This document shows, one piece after another, positions 25,434 through 32,920 of a stretch of 64,000 bases of DNA (position 1 is its first letter; every line of letters starts with the position of its first letter). The notes beneath the pieces were generated by a model that was not told the DNA's origin, did no database searches, and saw only the letters and a program-made list of their open reading frames with translations. A program made the position numbers and the translations under genes. Origin of the DNA: Candidatus Krumholzibacteriota bacterium (lineage in GTDB: Bacteria; Krumholzibacteriota; Krumholzibacteriia; LZORAL124-64-63); the NCBI GenBank assembly GCA_022711765.1, contig JAKLEB010000001.1, forward strand, positions 499,186 through 563,185, given 5' to 3'.

Positions 25434-26594
25434 ATGGCTCTGAAGGGACAGCTGCACGACTTCAACCTGGCGGAGATCCTCCAGTTGATCGGCACGCAGC
25501 AGAAGAGCGGGTTCCTGGTCCTCGAAGGTCACCGCGAGATGGTGTTCGTCTTCGACAAGGGCACGCTGATCTCCACGCGCGACCGGCGCAGCGAGGCGCC
25601 GGATCCGCTGGAGACGTTCTTGCGCAACTACGGATTCTTCACCGAGACGCAGTGGGCGCACATCGCCTACATCCGCCAGAACGCGACCTTGGACCTCGCC
25701 GAGATCCTCCTGTCCGAGGAGCTGCTGAGCAAGCCGGAGCTGGACGCCGTCCTCCAGAACGTGGCGCGCGAGATGGCCCACAAGGGCATGAAGATGCGGC
25801 GGGGCCGCTACCACTTCACCGCCACCAGCGACACGCCGCCGGGTGTGCGCTGGCGGATCGCGATGGACGTCCAGGGCCTGCTGATGGAGGCCGCCCGCCG
25901 GGTCGACGAGGAAGCCGAGCTGGTGCGCCTGTTCCCGAGCCAGGCCGTGACCTTCGTGGCGGGCCCGAAACCGCCGGCCGCCGAGACCATGTCGCCGACC
26001 GCCAAGCGCATCATCAAGCTGGCGCTGGGCGGCCGGCCGCTCGGCCGCATCATCCGCCTGGCGCGGACCGACAGCTTCGCGACCCGCGAGACGCTCAAGC
26101 GGTTCCTGGATTCCGGCTGGCTCGAGATGGTCATGCCGGAGGCCGACGGCCAGACCGACGACCACGACCAGGCCGGCCGTCGCAAGCGCCATCGCCAGCG
26201 GGACCTGCGCTCCCCGCTGATCAGCACGATCGCCGTCCTCGTGATCCTGGGCTTCGGCGCGTTCCGCTGGGCGCCGCTCATGTTCGGCGAGGTCGCCTTG
26301 ATCGGTCTCGCCGCGCCGGCGCCGGCCCACCTCGCGACGGGCGACCAGGCCACGCTCATCTCCTGGCTCGACGAGGGCCAGCAGGCGTGCCGCGATCTCC
26401 GCCTGCGCCAGCTGCAGGCCGAGATCGGCGAGGCCGCGCGCCAGTACCAGTCGACCCACGGCGCCTACCCTGAGGGGCTCGAGCGTCTGGTCCAGGAAGG
26501 GCTGCTGCCTCGGGACACCTGGCGGACGATCGACCGCCTCGGCTGGCAGTACGCCCGGCTCGAGTCCGGCCAGTCGTACCGGCTCGCGCTCTGA
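25434..26594 (+). CDS. DUF4388 (PATAN-type) protein with membrane helix and pseudopilin-like C-terminus
   Basis: 386 aa. Residues 1-105 are a DUF4388/PATAN domain (MALKGQLHDFNLAEILQLIG, QQKSGFLVLEG, FDKGTLIS), associated with signalling and surface behaviour in other bacteria. Helical segments follow to about 235, then a basic linker, one membrane helix (263-282), and a C-terminal part (about 318-386) resembling the globular half of GspG/pilin-like proteins: LQAEIGEAARQYQSTHGAYPEGLERLVQEGLL. The fusion order is unusual. ATG 25434 with GGAGCG 7 nt upstream. Its TGA and the convergent gene's stop together form TGATCA. Function cannot be stated. Confidence 0.75.
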   Translation: MALKGQLHDFNLAEILQLIGTQQKSGFLVLEGHREMVFVFDKGTLISTRDRRSEAPDPLETFLRNYGFFTETQWAHIAYIRQNATLDLAEILLSEELLSKPELDAVLQNVAREMAHKGMKMRRGRYHFTATSDTPPGVRWRIAMDVQGLLMEAARRVDEEAELVRLFPSQAVTFVAGPKPPAAETMSPTAKRIIKLALGGRPLGRIIRLARTDSFATRETLKRFLDSGWLEMVMPEADGQTDDHDQAGRRKRHRQRDLRSPLISTIAVLVILGFGAFRWAPLMFGEVALIGLAAPAPAHLATGDQATLISWLDEGQQACRDLRLRQLQAEIGEAARQYQSTHGAYPEGLERLVQEGLLPRDTWRTIDRLGWQYARLESGQSYRLAL

Positions 26595-27875
26595 TCAGCG
26601 CCGGCGGCGCGACGGCCGGTGGGCGGCGTGGACGAGGCGATCCGGATCGAACCACGCGGCGGCGCACCGCATCACCGTCTCGCGGTCCACGGCCTCCACG
26701 CTGGCGACCAGCTCGGCCAGCGGGATGAACCGGCGGTAGACGATCTCGTTCTTCGCCGCGCGGTACATCTGGTTGCTGCTGCCCTCGAGCGAGAACACGA
26801 GCTGCGACTTGAACTGCGCCTTGTTGCTCGCCAGCTCGTCCGCGGTCGGACCTTCGCTCAGGAAACGCCGGTACTCCGCCGCGACCACCTCGCGCACGCG
26901 CGCTTCCTTCTCGGGCGTGCAGCAGCCGGCGCAGCTCACCAGGCCGGTATCCGGTCCCATGTCGGTGTACGTGTAGACCGTGTAGGCCAGGCCCTCCCGT
27001 TCGCGCACGGCCTGGAAGACGCGGCTGCTCATGCCGCCGCCCAGGAGATTGCTCAAGAGCAGCAGGGGCACGCGATCGGGATGGTCGCTCGAGACGCCGA
27101 GGTTGCCGATCTCGAAGTAGGTCTGCACGATCGGGCTCTTGATCACCAGCTCGGAAGCCGTGCGCAGCGCGGGATCGGGCGCCGGCGCGCCCGGCGCCGG
27201 CGCGGCCCCCGCGCCGGCGGCCGGCAGGTCCGCGAAGGCCGCGAGCATGAGGTCGCGGTGCTCGGGCAGCAGGTTGCCGGCCAGGGTGAGCACGACGTTG
27301 GGGCCGGCGAAGAAATCGCGGTGCTCCTGGCGCAGGATGCGTTCATCGAGGCTGCGCACCGTCTCGGGCGTGCCGAGGATCGGCCGGCCGCGGCGGTGCG
27401 CCTGGTAGACGTGGGCGGAGTAGGCGTCGTGGAGCCGGTCTTCCGGGGTGTCGAGCACCTCCTGGATCTCCTCGCAGACCACGTCCTGCTCGAGGGCGAT
27501 GAGGCCCGGCTCGAAGGCCGGGCGCAGCAGCATGTCGCTCAGGATGTCGATCGCCCGGGCCAGGAATTCCGGCAGGACCTTGAGCGTGAAGGCGACATAG
27601 TCCTTGGTCGTGAAGGCGTCGATCGCCGCCCCGATCGCGTCGAAAGCCTCGGCGATCTCGAGCGCGGTGCGCCGCTCGGATCCCTTGAAGACGATGTGTT
27701 CGAGGAAGTGCGCGACCCCCTCGCGCCCCTCGGCCTCGCTGGCGCTGCCGCGCCGGAGCCAGACGCCGCAGCAGACGCCGTGGGCCGACGGCAGCGGGAT
27801 CTCCAGCAAGACCGCCCCGCCGGACACGTCGGTCCGGCGGGGCGGCGACTCGCCAAGGTTGTCGAGGAGGTTCAC
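26595..27875 (-). CDS. M16-family zinc peptidase
   Basis: 426 aa, a single-chain M16B-type peptidase. The inverted zinc motif HxxEH appears as HFLEH (residues about 57-61) in EGVAHFLEHIVFKGS, with the distal Glu ligand in EQDVVCEEIQE some 75 residues later. The C-terminal half has the partner domain with SNLLGGGMSSRVFQAVRER. Start GTG 27875 is 1 nt after the pnp stop; the frame continues upstream within the pnp Gly-Arg tail, but that would encode a meaningless Ala/Gly run. The rpsO-pnp-M16 order is common in many phyla. Substrate unknown. Confidence 0.88.
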   Translation of the reverse strand: MNLLDNLGESPPRRTDVSGGAVLLEIPLPSAHGVCCGVWLRRGSASEAEGREGVAHFLEHIVFKGSERRTALEIAEAFDAIGAAIDAFTTKDYVAFTLKVLPEFLARAIDILSDMLLRPAFEPGLIALEQDVVCEEIQEVLDTPEDRLHDAYSAHVYQAHRRGRPILGTPETVRSLDERILRQEHRDFFAGPNVVLTLAGNLLPEHRDLMLAAFADLPAAGAGAAPAPGAPAPDPALRTASELVIKSPIVQTYFEIGNLGVSSDHPDRVPLLLLSNLLGGGMSSRVFQAVREREGLAYTVYTYTDMGPDTGLVSCAGCCTPEKEARVREVVAAEYRRFLSEGPTADELASNKAQFKSQLVFSLEGSSNQMYRAAKNEIVYRRFIPLAELVASVEAVDRETVMRCAAAWFDPDRLVHAAHRPSRRRR

Positions 27876-27876
27876 G

Positions 27877-30108
27877 CTAGCGGCGGTCCCGGCCGCCGCG
27901 CCCGCCCCGGCCGCCGCGTCCGCCCCGGTCGCCGCCGCGGCCACCGCGGTCGCCGCGGTCGCCGCGATCGCCGCCGCGACTCGGCCGCCCCTCGGCTTCC
28001 CGCAGCGCCTCGAAGCCCTCGGGCTTGTCGAGCAAGGCCTTGCGGCTGAGGCGGACCTTGCCGGTGCGGCTGTCGACCTCGACCAGCTTGACCTCCACCT
28101 CCTCGCCCTCCTGCAGCACGTCGGAGACGTTGCCCACGCGGAAATGCTCGAGCTCGGAGATGTGCAGCAGCCCTTCCTTGCCGGGCAGGTACTCCACGAA
28201 GGCGCCGAACTCGACGATCGAGGTGACCCGGCCCTTGTAGACCCGGCCGACCTCGGGCTCGGCCATCATGCCGCGGATCCACTCGAGGGCCTGCGCGCCG
28301 CTGGCCTGGTCGACCGACGACACGAAGACCATGCCCTCGTCGTCGACCTCGATCGTGGCCCCGGTGACCTCCTGGATCTTCTTGATGACCTTGCCGCCCG
28401 GGCCGATCAGCTCGCCGATCTTCTTGACCGGGATCTGGATGGTCTCGATCTTCGGCGCGTACGGCGACATCTGCCGGCGCGGTTCCGGCAGGCATTCGGC
28501 CATCTTGTCGAGGATGTGCAGGCGCGCCCGCCGCGCGTCCGCGAGCGCCTTGCCCATGATCTCGCGGCTGATGCCCCCGATCTTGGTGTCGAGCTGGAAG
28601 GCGGTGATGCCCTCCCGCGTGCCGGTGACCTTGAAGTCCATGTCGCCCAGATGATCCTCGAGGCCGAGGATGTCCGTCAGCACGGCGACCCGGTCGCCCT
28701 CCTTGACCAGGCCCATCGCCACGCCCGCGACCGGCCGGATGATCGGCGCGCCGGCGTCCATCAGGGCGAGGCAGCACGAGCACACGGTCGCCATCGAGCT
28801 GGAGCCGTTCGACTCCAGGATGTCCGCGACGAGCCGGATCGTGTAGGGGAAGTCCTCGGTGTCGGGCAGGACCGGTCGGATGGCCCGCTCGGCGAGCTTG
28901 CCGTGCCCGATCTCGCGCCGGCCGGTGCCGCTGTAGCGGCCGACCTCGCCCACGCTGAACGGCGGGAAGTTGTAGTGCAGGTAGTACTTCGACCAGTATT
29001 GCTCGGTGTTCAGCGGCTCGATGCGCTGCTCCGCCTGCTTGCTGCCGACCGTGCAGGTGCCCAGCGCCTGGGTCTCGCCCCGCGTGAACAGGCACGAGCC
29101 GTGCGCGCGCGGCAGCACGCCGACCTCGATCGTGATCGGCCGGACCGTCGTGAGGTCACGGCCGTCGGCGCGGATCCCCTGGTCGAGGATCAGGTTGCGC
29201 ATCGACTCCTTCTCGAGCTTGTCGAAGAGAGCCAGGGCCTCGGCGTCGACCTTGCCGTCCGCGTCGGTGAACGCCTCGGCGACGCCGATCTTGACGGCGG
29301 CGACGGCTTCCTGCCGATCGAGCTTGCCCTGGATCGCGATCGCCGAGCGCAGCCGGTCCGCGACCAGGCCGCGGACGCGTTCGAGCTTCGCGGCGTCCCG
29401 CGCGGGCGGCGTGAACGACCACTTCGGCTTGCCGCCGGCGCGCGCCAGCAGCTCGCGCTGCAGCCCGTTCAGCTTGGCGATCCAGCCCCGGGCGAAATCG
29501 ATGGCGTCGAGGAGGTCGTCCTCGCCGATCTCCTCGCAGTCGCCCTCGATCATGCACACGATGTCGTCGGTGCCGGCGACGATGATGTCCAGGTCGGACT
29601 GGTCGAGCTGGTCGAAGGTCGGGTTGACGATGAATTCGCCGCCGACACGGCCGACCCGGACGCCGGAGACGAAGCCGGCGAACGGGACGTCGCTGAGGGC
29701 GAGCGCCGCGCTGGCGCCGGTGATGCTCAGCACGTCGGCGTGGTAGTCCGTGTCCGCGGAGATGATGAAGGCCACGACCTGGGTCTCGTGATTGAAGCCG
29801 TCGGGGAACAGCGGCCGCAGGGGCCGGTCGATCAGTCGCGCCGAGAGGGTCTCCCGGTCGGTGGGGCGCGCCTCCCGCTTGAAGAAACCGCCGGGGATCT
29901 TGCCCGCGGCATAGGTCTTGTTCCGGTATTCGACGTAGAGCGGCAGGAAATCCCGGTCGCTCGGATTCTTGTCAGCCGTGACGGTCATGAGCGACATCGT
30001 GTCGCCCATGCGCACCACGCAGCTGCCGTTGGCCTGCTTGGCCATCCGCCCGGTCTCGAGGCTGAACGTGGCGCCATTCATCTCCAGACTGACAACGTGT
30101 GTTCCCAT
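27877..30108 (-). CDS. pnp: Polyribonucleotide nucleotidyltransferase (PNPase)
   Basis: 743 aa; phosphorolytic 3'-5' exoribonuclease of RNA turnover. Two RNase PH-like domains ([19 protein letters not shown] near the start; [18 protein letters not shown] and the active-site region [20 protein letters not shown]), an alpha-helical linker, a KH domain ([18 protein letters not shown]) and an S1 domain ([21 protein letters not shown]). The last 36 or so residues are an Arg-Gly-Gly/Asp tail not present in E. coli PNPase. ATG 30108 gives the standard distance to the first motif; an in-frame ATG at 30147 would add 13 residues. GAAGGAAG lies 10 nt upstream. Confidence 0.97.
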   Translation of the reverse strand: MGTHVVSLEMNGATFSLETGRMAKQANGSCVVRMGDTMSLMTVTADKNPSDRDFLPLYVEYRNKTYAAGKIPGGFFKREARPTDRETLSARLIDRPLRPLFPDGFNHETQVVAFIISADTDYHADVLSITGASAALALSDVPFAGFVSGVRVGRVGGEFIVNPTFDQLDQSDLDIIVAGTDDIVCMIEGDCEEIGEDDLLDAIDFARGWIAKLNGLQRELLARAGGKPKWSFTPPARDAAKLERVRGLVADRLRSAIAIQGKLDRQEAVAAVKIGVAEAFTDADGKVDAEALALFDKLEKESMRNLILDQGIRADGRDLTTVRPITIEVGVLPRAHGSCLFTRGETQALGTCTVGSKQAEQRIEPLNTEQYWSKYYLHYNFPPFSVGEVGRYSGTGRREIGHGKLAERAIRPVLPDTEDFPYTIRLVADILESNGSSSMATVCSCCLALMDAGAPIIRPVAGVAMGLVKEGDRVAVLTDILGLEDHLGDMDFKVTGTREGITAFQLDTKIGGISREIMGKALADARRARLHILDKMAECLPEPRRQMSPYAPKIETIQIPVKKIGELIGPGGKVIKKIQEVTGATIEVDDEGMVFVSSVDQASGAQALEWIRGMMAEPEVGRVYKGRVTSIVEFGAFVEYLPGKEGLLHISELEHFRVGNVSDVLQEGEEVEVKLVEVDSRTGKVRLSRKALLDKPEGFEALREAEGRPSRGGDRGDRGDRGGRGGDRGGRGGRGGRGGRDRR
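27880..27984 (-). repeat. pnp: In-frame tandem repeat encoding the PNPase RGG tail
   Basis: Imperfect repeats of 9-12 bp encode Arg-Gly-Gly and Asp-Arg-Gly units (for example [12 protein letters not shown], then RGGRGGRGG). RGG tails bind RNA or drive condensation in other proteins. The repeated DNA could expand or contract by slippage. Confidence 0.75.
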
Positions 30109-30163
30109 ATTCAATGTTCTTCCTTCCTCACCAGCTGCTTGCGTCATGCCGCCTCACGCGGCG

Positions 30164-30255
30164 GGCATCCGTGGCCAGGCACAAGGAATGGCCGCGAGGC
30201 GCACACGTCCTCACGACCACACCGCCAGCGTGCCTCGCGATGTGAGCCGGATGCC
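30164..30255 (-). promoter_or_regulatory. Nested long-range RNA stem between rpsO and pnp
   Basis: Two perfect inverted repeats are nested: outer arms 30164-30171 and 30248-30255 (GGCATCCG/CGGATGCC), inner arms 30193-30200 and 30232-30239 (CGCGAGGC/GCCTCGCG), the latter extendable by a G-U and a G-C pair. The same intergenic spot in E. coli forms the RNase III-cut hairpin through which PNPase represses itself. Analogous function here is inferred. Confidence 0.55.
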
Positions 30256-30272
30256 ATGGATTCCCGACGGGG

Positions 30273-30542
30273 TCAACCCCGCAGGCCAAGCGTCTTGATC
30301 AGGGCGCGATACCCGTCCAGGTCCTTCTTCTTGAGGTAGTTCAGCAGACGCTTGCGCTGACCGACCATCTTGAGCAGCCCGCGGCGGGAATGGTGGTCCT
30401 TCGCGTGCAGCTTGAAATGGTCCGAGAGGCTATTGATCCGTTCGGTCAGCAGCGCGATCTGCACCTCGGGCGACCCGGAGTCGTTCTCGTGCTTCTTGTG
30501 CTTGGCGATGACTTGGTCTTTACGTTCCTTGGTCAGTGCCAT
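30273..30542 (-). CDS. rpsO: 30S ribosomal protein S15
   Basis: 89 aa, standard length; primary binder of 16S rRNA central domain. Sequence is canonical: [41 protein letters not shown] and [17 protein letters not shown] 30542 with GGAGG 9 nt upstream; a longer in-frame ATG at 30584 is rejected because of that site and the conserved N-terminus. First gene of rpsO-pnp-M16, behind a strong promoter and a two-hairpin leader. Confidence 0.98.
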   Translation of the reverse strand: MALTKERKDQVIAKHKKHENDSGSPEVQIALLTERINSLSDHFKLHAKDHHSRRGLLKMVGQRKRLLNYLKKKDLDGYRALIKTLGLRG

Positions 30543-30673
30543 CGTCGAGAACCTCCAGACGATTGACGAACGCTTGCGCGTCACGATGGCCGCAGATCGA
30601 CCCTCTCCCTGGACGCTGCCGATGGTTCACGGCCCGGGAGAGTTGGATATCGGTCGACCCGCTGCGGACTGTA

Positions 30674-30715
30674 GCGTGCGCGAGGCACGCGCAAAACGCG
30701 GAGCGTGACTCCGCG
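30674..30715 (-). terminator. Tandem hairpins with T-run in the rpsO leader (attenuator-like)
   Basis: Just after the inferred start point, 30697-30703 pairs with 30709-30715 (7 bp, CGCGGAG/CTCCGCG, 5-nt loop), followed on the transcript by four U. A second hairpin follows at 30674-30690 (GCGTGC/GCACGC). Because the promoter lies upstream, these are in the rpsO leader, not at the end of the preceding gene. S15 commonly represses its own mRNA through leader structures. Confidence 0.5.
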
Positions 30716-30727
30716 CCAGGTTGGCCG

Positions 30728-30756
30728 AATATAGGCGATCAGCCTCTCGTTGGCAA
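30728..30756 (-). promoter_or_regulatory. Promoter of rpsO-pnp-M16
   Basis: Minus-strand TTGCCA (30756-30751, 5/6), 17 bp, TATATT (30733-30728, 5/6). The best housekeeping promoter in the window together with that of the TonB receptor. Start near 30721, leader about 180 nt. Confidence 0.8.
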
Positions 30757-30803
30757 GAACGTCGCTGGCCAGGGCATGCCAGATTGATCGGGCTAGCTGT
30801 GGT

Positions 30804-31565
30804 TCAGGCGCCCGCGTTGACGCCGATCCCGAATCCGCTCGCCGCGCGGTCCGCCGGGAGGTCCAGGTCCTCGACCAGCGCGCCGGCGGCGCTCGCGTCG
30901 GCTCCGACCGACGGCCGCCTCGCCGCGAGCAGCGGGCTGGGAGCGGCCAGGGGCCGGAAATCGGCCCGGGGCGCCAGCCTCGCCAGACCCGGCACGGTCG
31001 TCGCCACCAGGACCCACAGGTCCCGGCCGGGGCTGCGGCGCCATCCCTCGCGGATCGCGGCCGCCAGCTTGCGCGGCAGGAGCGTCTCGACGTAGTACCG
31101 TTCGGGGTCCCGCACCCTGCCGAGGATCTCCTCCTCGCGGCGCAGCTGCAGCGTGCAGACGTCGGTGATGCCGGGCCGCTGGATCAAGGCCAGCGCGAAG
31201 AGTTGCGGATAGCGGGCCACGTACCGGGGCACCTCGGGACGCGGGCCGACGAGGGCCATGTCGCCCCGCACGACGTTCCAGAGCTGCGGCAGCTCATCCA
31301 GCTTGGTGCGGCGCAGGAACCGGCCGAAGGTCGTGATCCGGGCGTCGCCGGTCGCGGTGACCAGCGGGCCGGCCGACTCGGCCCGGTCGACCATGCTGCG
31401 GAACTTGAGCAGCTCGAACCGCCGGCCGCGCTGGCCCACGCGGATCTGTCGAAACAGGATCGGTCCAGGGCTGGTTAGCTTCAGCAGCAGCGCGACGAGG
31501 AGCAGGACCGGCGTGAGCGCGAGCAGACCGAGGCCGCAGAAGACCACTTCCATGGGGCGCGGCAA
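30804..31565 (-). CDS. Bacterial sugar transferase (initiating phosphoglycosyltransferase, WcaJ/PglC class)
   Basis: 253 aa. Transfers a sugar-1-phosphate from a nucleotide sugar to undecaprenyl phosphate, the first step of repeat-unit assembly. One N-terminal membrane helix/re-entrant segment, then the catalytic motifs SPGPILFRQIRVGQRGRRFELLKFRSM, RRTKLDELPQLWNVVRGDMALVGPRPE and QRPGITD. The small, single-helix form fits the monotopic class rather than full-length WcaJ. The last 60 residues are Ala/Arg-rich and atypical. Start TTG 31565 is preferred (GGAGGG 5 nt upstream) over ATG 31553. It faces away from the DegT gene across a 193-bp regulatory gap. Confidence 0.9.
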   Translation of the reverse strand: MPRPMEVVFCGLGLLALTPVLLLVALLLKLTSPGPILFRQIRVGQRGRRFELLKFRSMVDRAESAGPLVTATGDARITTFGRFLRRTKLDELPQLWNVVRGDMALVGPRPEVPRYVARYPQLFALALIQRPGITDVCTLQLRREEEILGRVRDPERYYVETLLPRKLAAAIREGWRRSPGRDLWVLVATTVPGLARLAPRADFRPLAAPSPLLAARRPSVGADASAAGALVEDLDLPADRAASGFGIGVNAGA

Positions 31566-31758
31566 GGTTCCCTCCTGGTTGGCGACCGTGCCAACGTAAT
31601 CGGTGGCGGTCGCTCGACAAAGGGGTTTCTTCAGAGTCGATCCTCGACTGTTTCTATTGGCAAATTACGGACTTCCTTTAGTCCGATCTTTCGCTTGCGG
31701 GCGCTCGCCGAGCGCGACTACTCTGCGCTGCGGACCACGAACCGGAGGCGGGCCCCGG
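31566..31758. promoter_or_regulatory. Divergent control region between sugar transferase and DegT genes
   Basis: 193 bp, unusually AT-rich for this genome. Minus-strand TTGTCG (31620-31615), 16 bp, TACGTT (31598-31593) is a weak promoter for the sugar transferase. Three small inverted repeats lie in it: 31635-31649 (AGTCGA/TCGACT), 31669-31684 (GGACT/AGTCC) and about 31702-31716 (GCGCTC/GAGCGC). For the plus strand only a poor TTGCGG-18-TACTCT pair near 31695-31724 is visible. Confidence 0.35.
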
Positions 31759-32907
31759 ATGCGCGACGATTTCCTGCCGTTTTCCCCCCCCTGTCTGGAC
31801 GATGACGAGATCGCCGAGGTCGCCGAGAGCCTGCGGACCGGGTGGATCACCACCGGCCCCAAGTGCCGGGCCCTGGAGGAGCGGCTGGCCGAGCGGTTGA
31901 ACAGCCCGGCCGCGCTGGCGGTGAGCTCGTGCACGGCGGCGCTCCACACCGCCCTCGCCGTGCTCGGCGTGGGACCGGGCGACGAGGTCGTCACCTCCGC
32001 CTTGACGTTCTGCTCCACCGTGAGCGTGATCGAACACGTCGGCGCGCGGCCGATCCTCGTGGACGTCGAGCCGGACACCCTGAACCTCGACCCCGCCGCG
32101 GTCGCCGCGGCGGTGACCGAGCGGACCAGGGTGATCCTGCCCGTCCACTACGGCGGCCATCCCTGCGAGATGGATGCCCTGCGCGCGATCGCGGAGCGCC
32201 ACGGCCTGGACGTGCTCGAGGACGCGGCGCACGCCTTGCCGGCGCGCTATCGCGGCCGTTGGATCGGCTCCGGCCAGAACCCGGCCGCGTTCAGCTTCTA
32301 CGCGACCAAGAACCTGACCACGGCCGAGGGCGGCCTGCTGACCGGCGCGCCGGAGTTCATCGAGCGCGCGCGCGTCGCCAGCCTGCACGGGATGAGCAAG
32401 GACGCCTGGAAGCGCTACGACAAGGGCGGCAGCTGGTTCTACGAGGTCGTGATGCCGGGCTTCAAGTACAACCTGCCGGACGTGCTGGCGGCGATCGGGC
32501 TGGCGCAGCTGCGCAAGCTCGACCGGATGCAAGCACGACGGCGGGAGGCGGTGGCGCGGTACCGGGAGGCCTTCGCCGATCTGCCGCTGCGGCTGCCGGT
32601 CGAGCGCGACGGCTGCGAGAGCGCGTGGCACCTGTACCCCGTCCGCCTGCTCGACGAGGCGCCGGTCGGGCGCGACGAGTTCATCGCCCGGATGACCGCG
32701 GCCGACATCGGGACGTCGGTGCACTTCGTCCCCATCCACTACCACCCGTACTATCGCGAGAAATACGGCTGGCGCGAGGGGATGCACCCGGTCGCGGAGG
32801 ACGCGTTCCGGCGCCTGGTGAGCCTGCCGCTGCATGGCGGGCTGCGCGCCGAGGACCTCGCGAGGGTCGTCGCCGCCGTGCGGACGGCGCTGGCAGCCGG
32901 GACCTGA
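31759..32907 (+). CDS. DegT/DnrJ/EryC1/StrS aminotransferase
   Basis: 382 aa; PLP enzyme aminating a keto-sugar nucleotide for surface glycans. PLP Lys184 in FSFYATKNLTTAEGGLL; also SSCTAALHTAL, VTSALTFCSTVSVIEHVGARPILVDV, LPVHYGGHPCEMDAL and DVLEDAAHAL. ATG 31759 with GGAGG 10 nt upstream; the longer open frame to 31603 lies in the promoter region. Starts a three-gene group with the next two genes. The matching sugar dehydratase is not in the window. Confidence 0.93.
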   Translation: MRDDFLPFSPPCLDDDEIAEVAESLRTGWITTGPKCRALEERLAERLNSPAALAVSSCTAALHTALAVLGVGPGDEVVTSALTFCSTVSVIEHVGARPILVDVEPDTLNLDPAAVAAAVTERTRVILPVHYGGHPCEMDALRAIAERHGLDVLEDAAHALPARYRGRWIGSGQNPAAFSFYATKNLTTAEGGLLTGAPEFIERARVASLHGMSKDAWKRYDKGGSWFYEVVMPGFKYNLPDVLAAIGLAQLRKLDRMQARRREAVARYREAFADLPLRLPVERDGCESAWHLYPVRLLDEAPVGRDEFIARMTAADIGTSVHFVPIHYHPYYREKYGWREGMHPVAEDAFRRLVSLPLHGGLRAEDLARVVAAVRTALAAGT

Positions 32908-32920
32908 AACGGAGCGCGCG

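Noticed and set aside
27876..27944. 23-residue N-terminal extension of the M16 peptidase
   Set aside because: It reads the pnp repeat DNA in another frame and gives only Ala/Gly; the GTG one base after the pnp stop is the sensible start.
31603..31758. 52-residue N-terminal extension of the DegT aminotransferase
   Set aside because: It lies in the AT-rich promoter region, lacks conservation-like features, and ATG 31759 has a Shine-Dalgarno and the family N-terminus.
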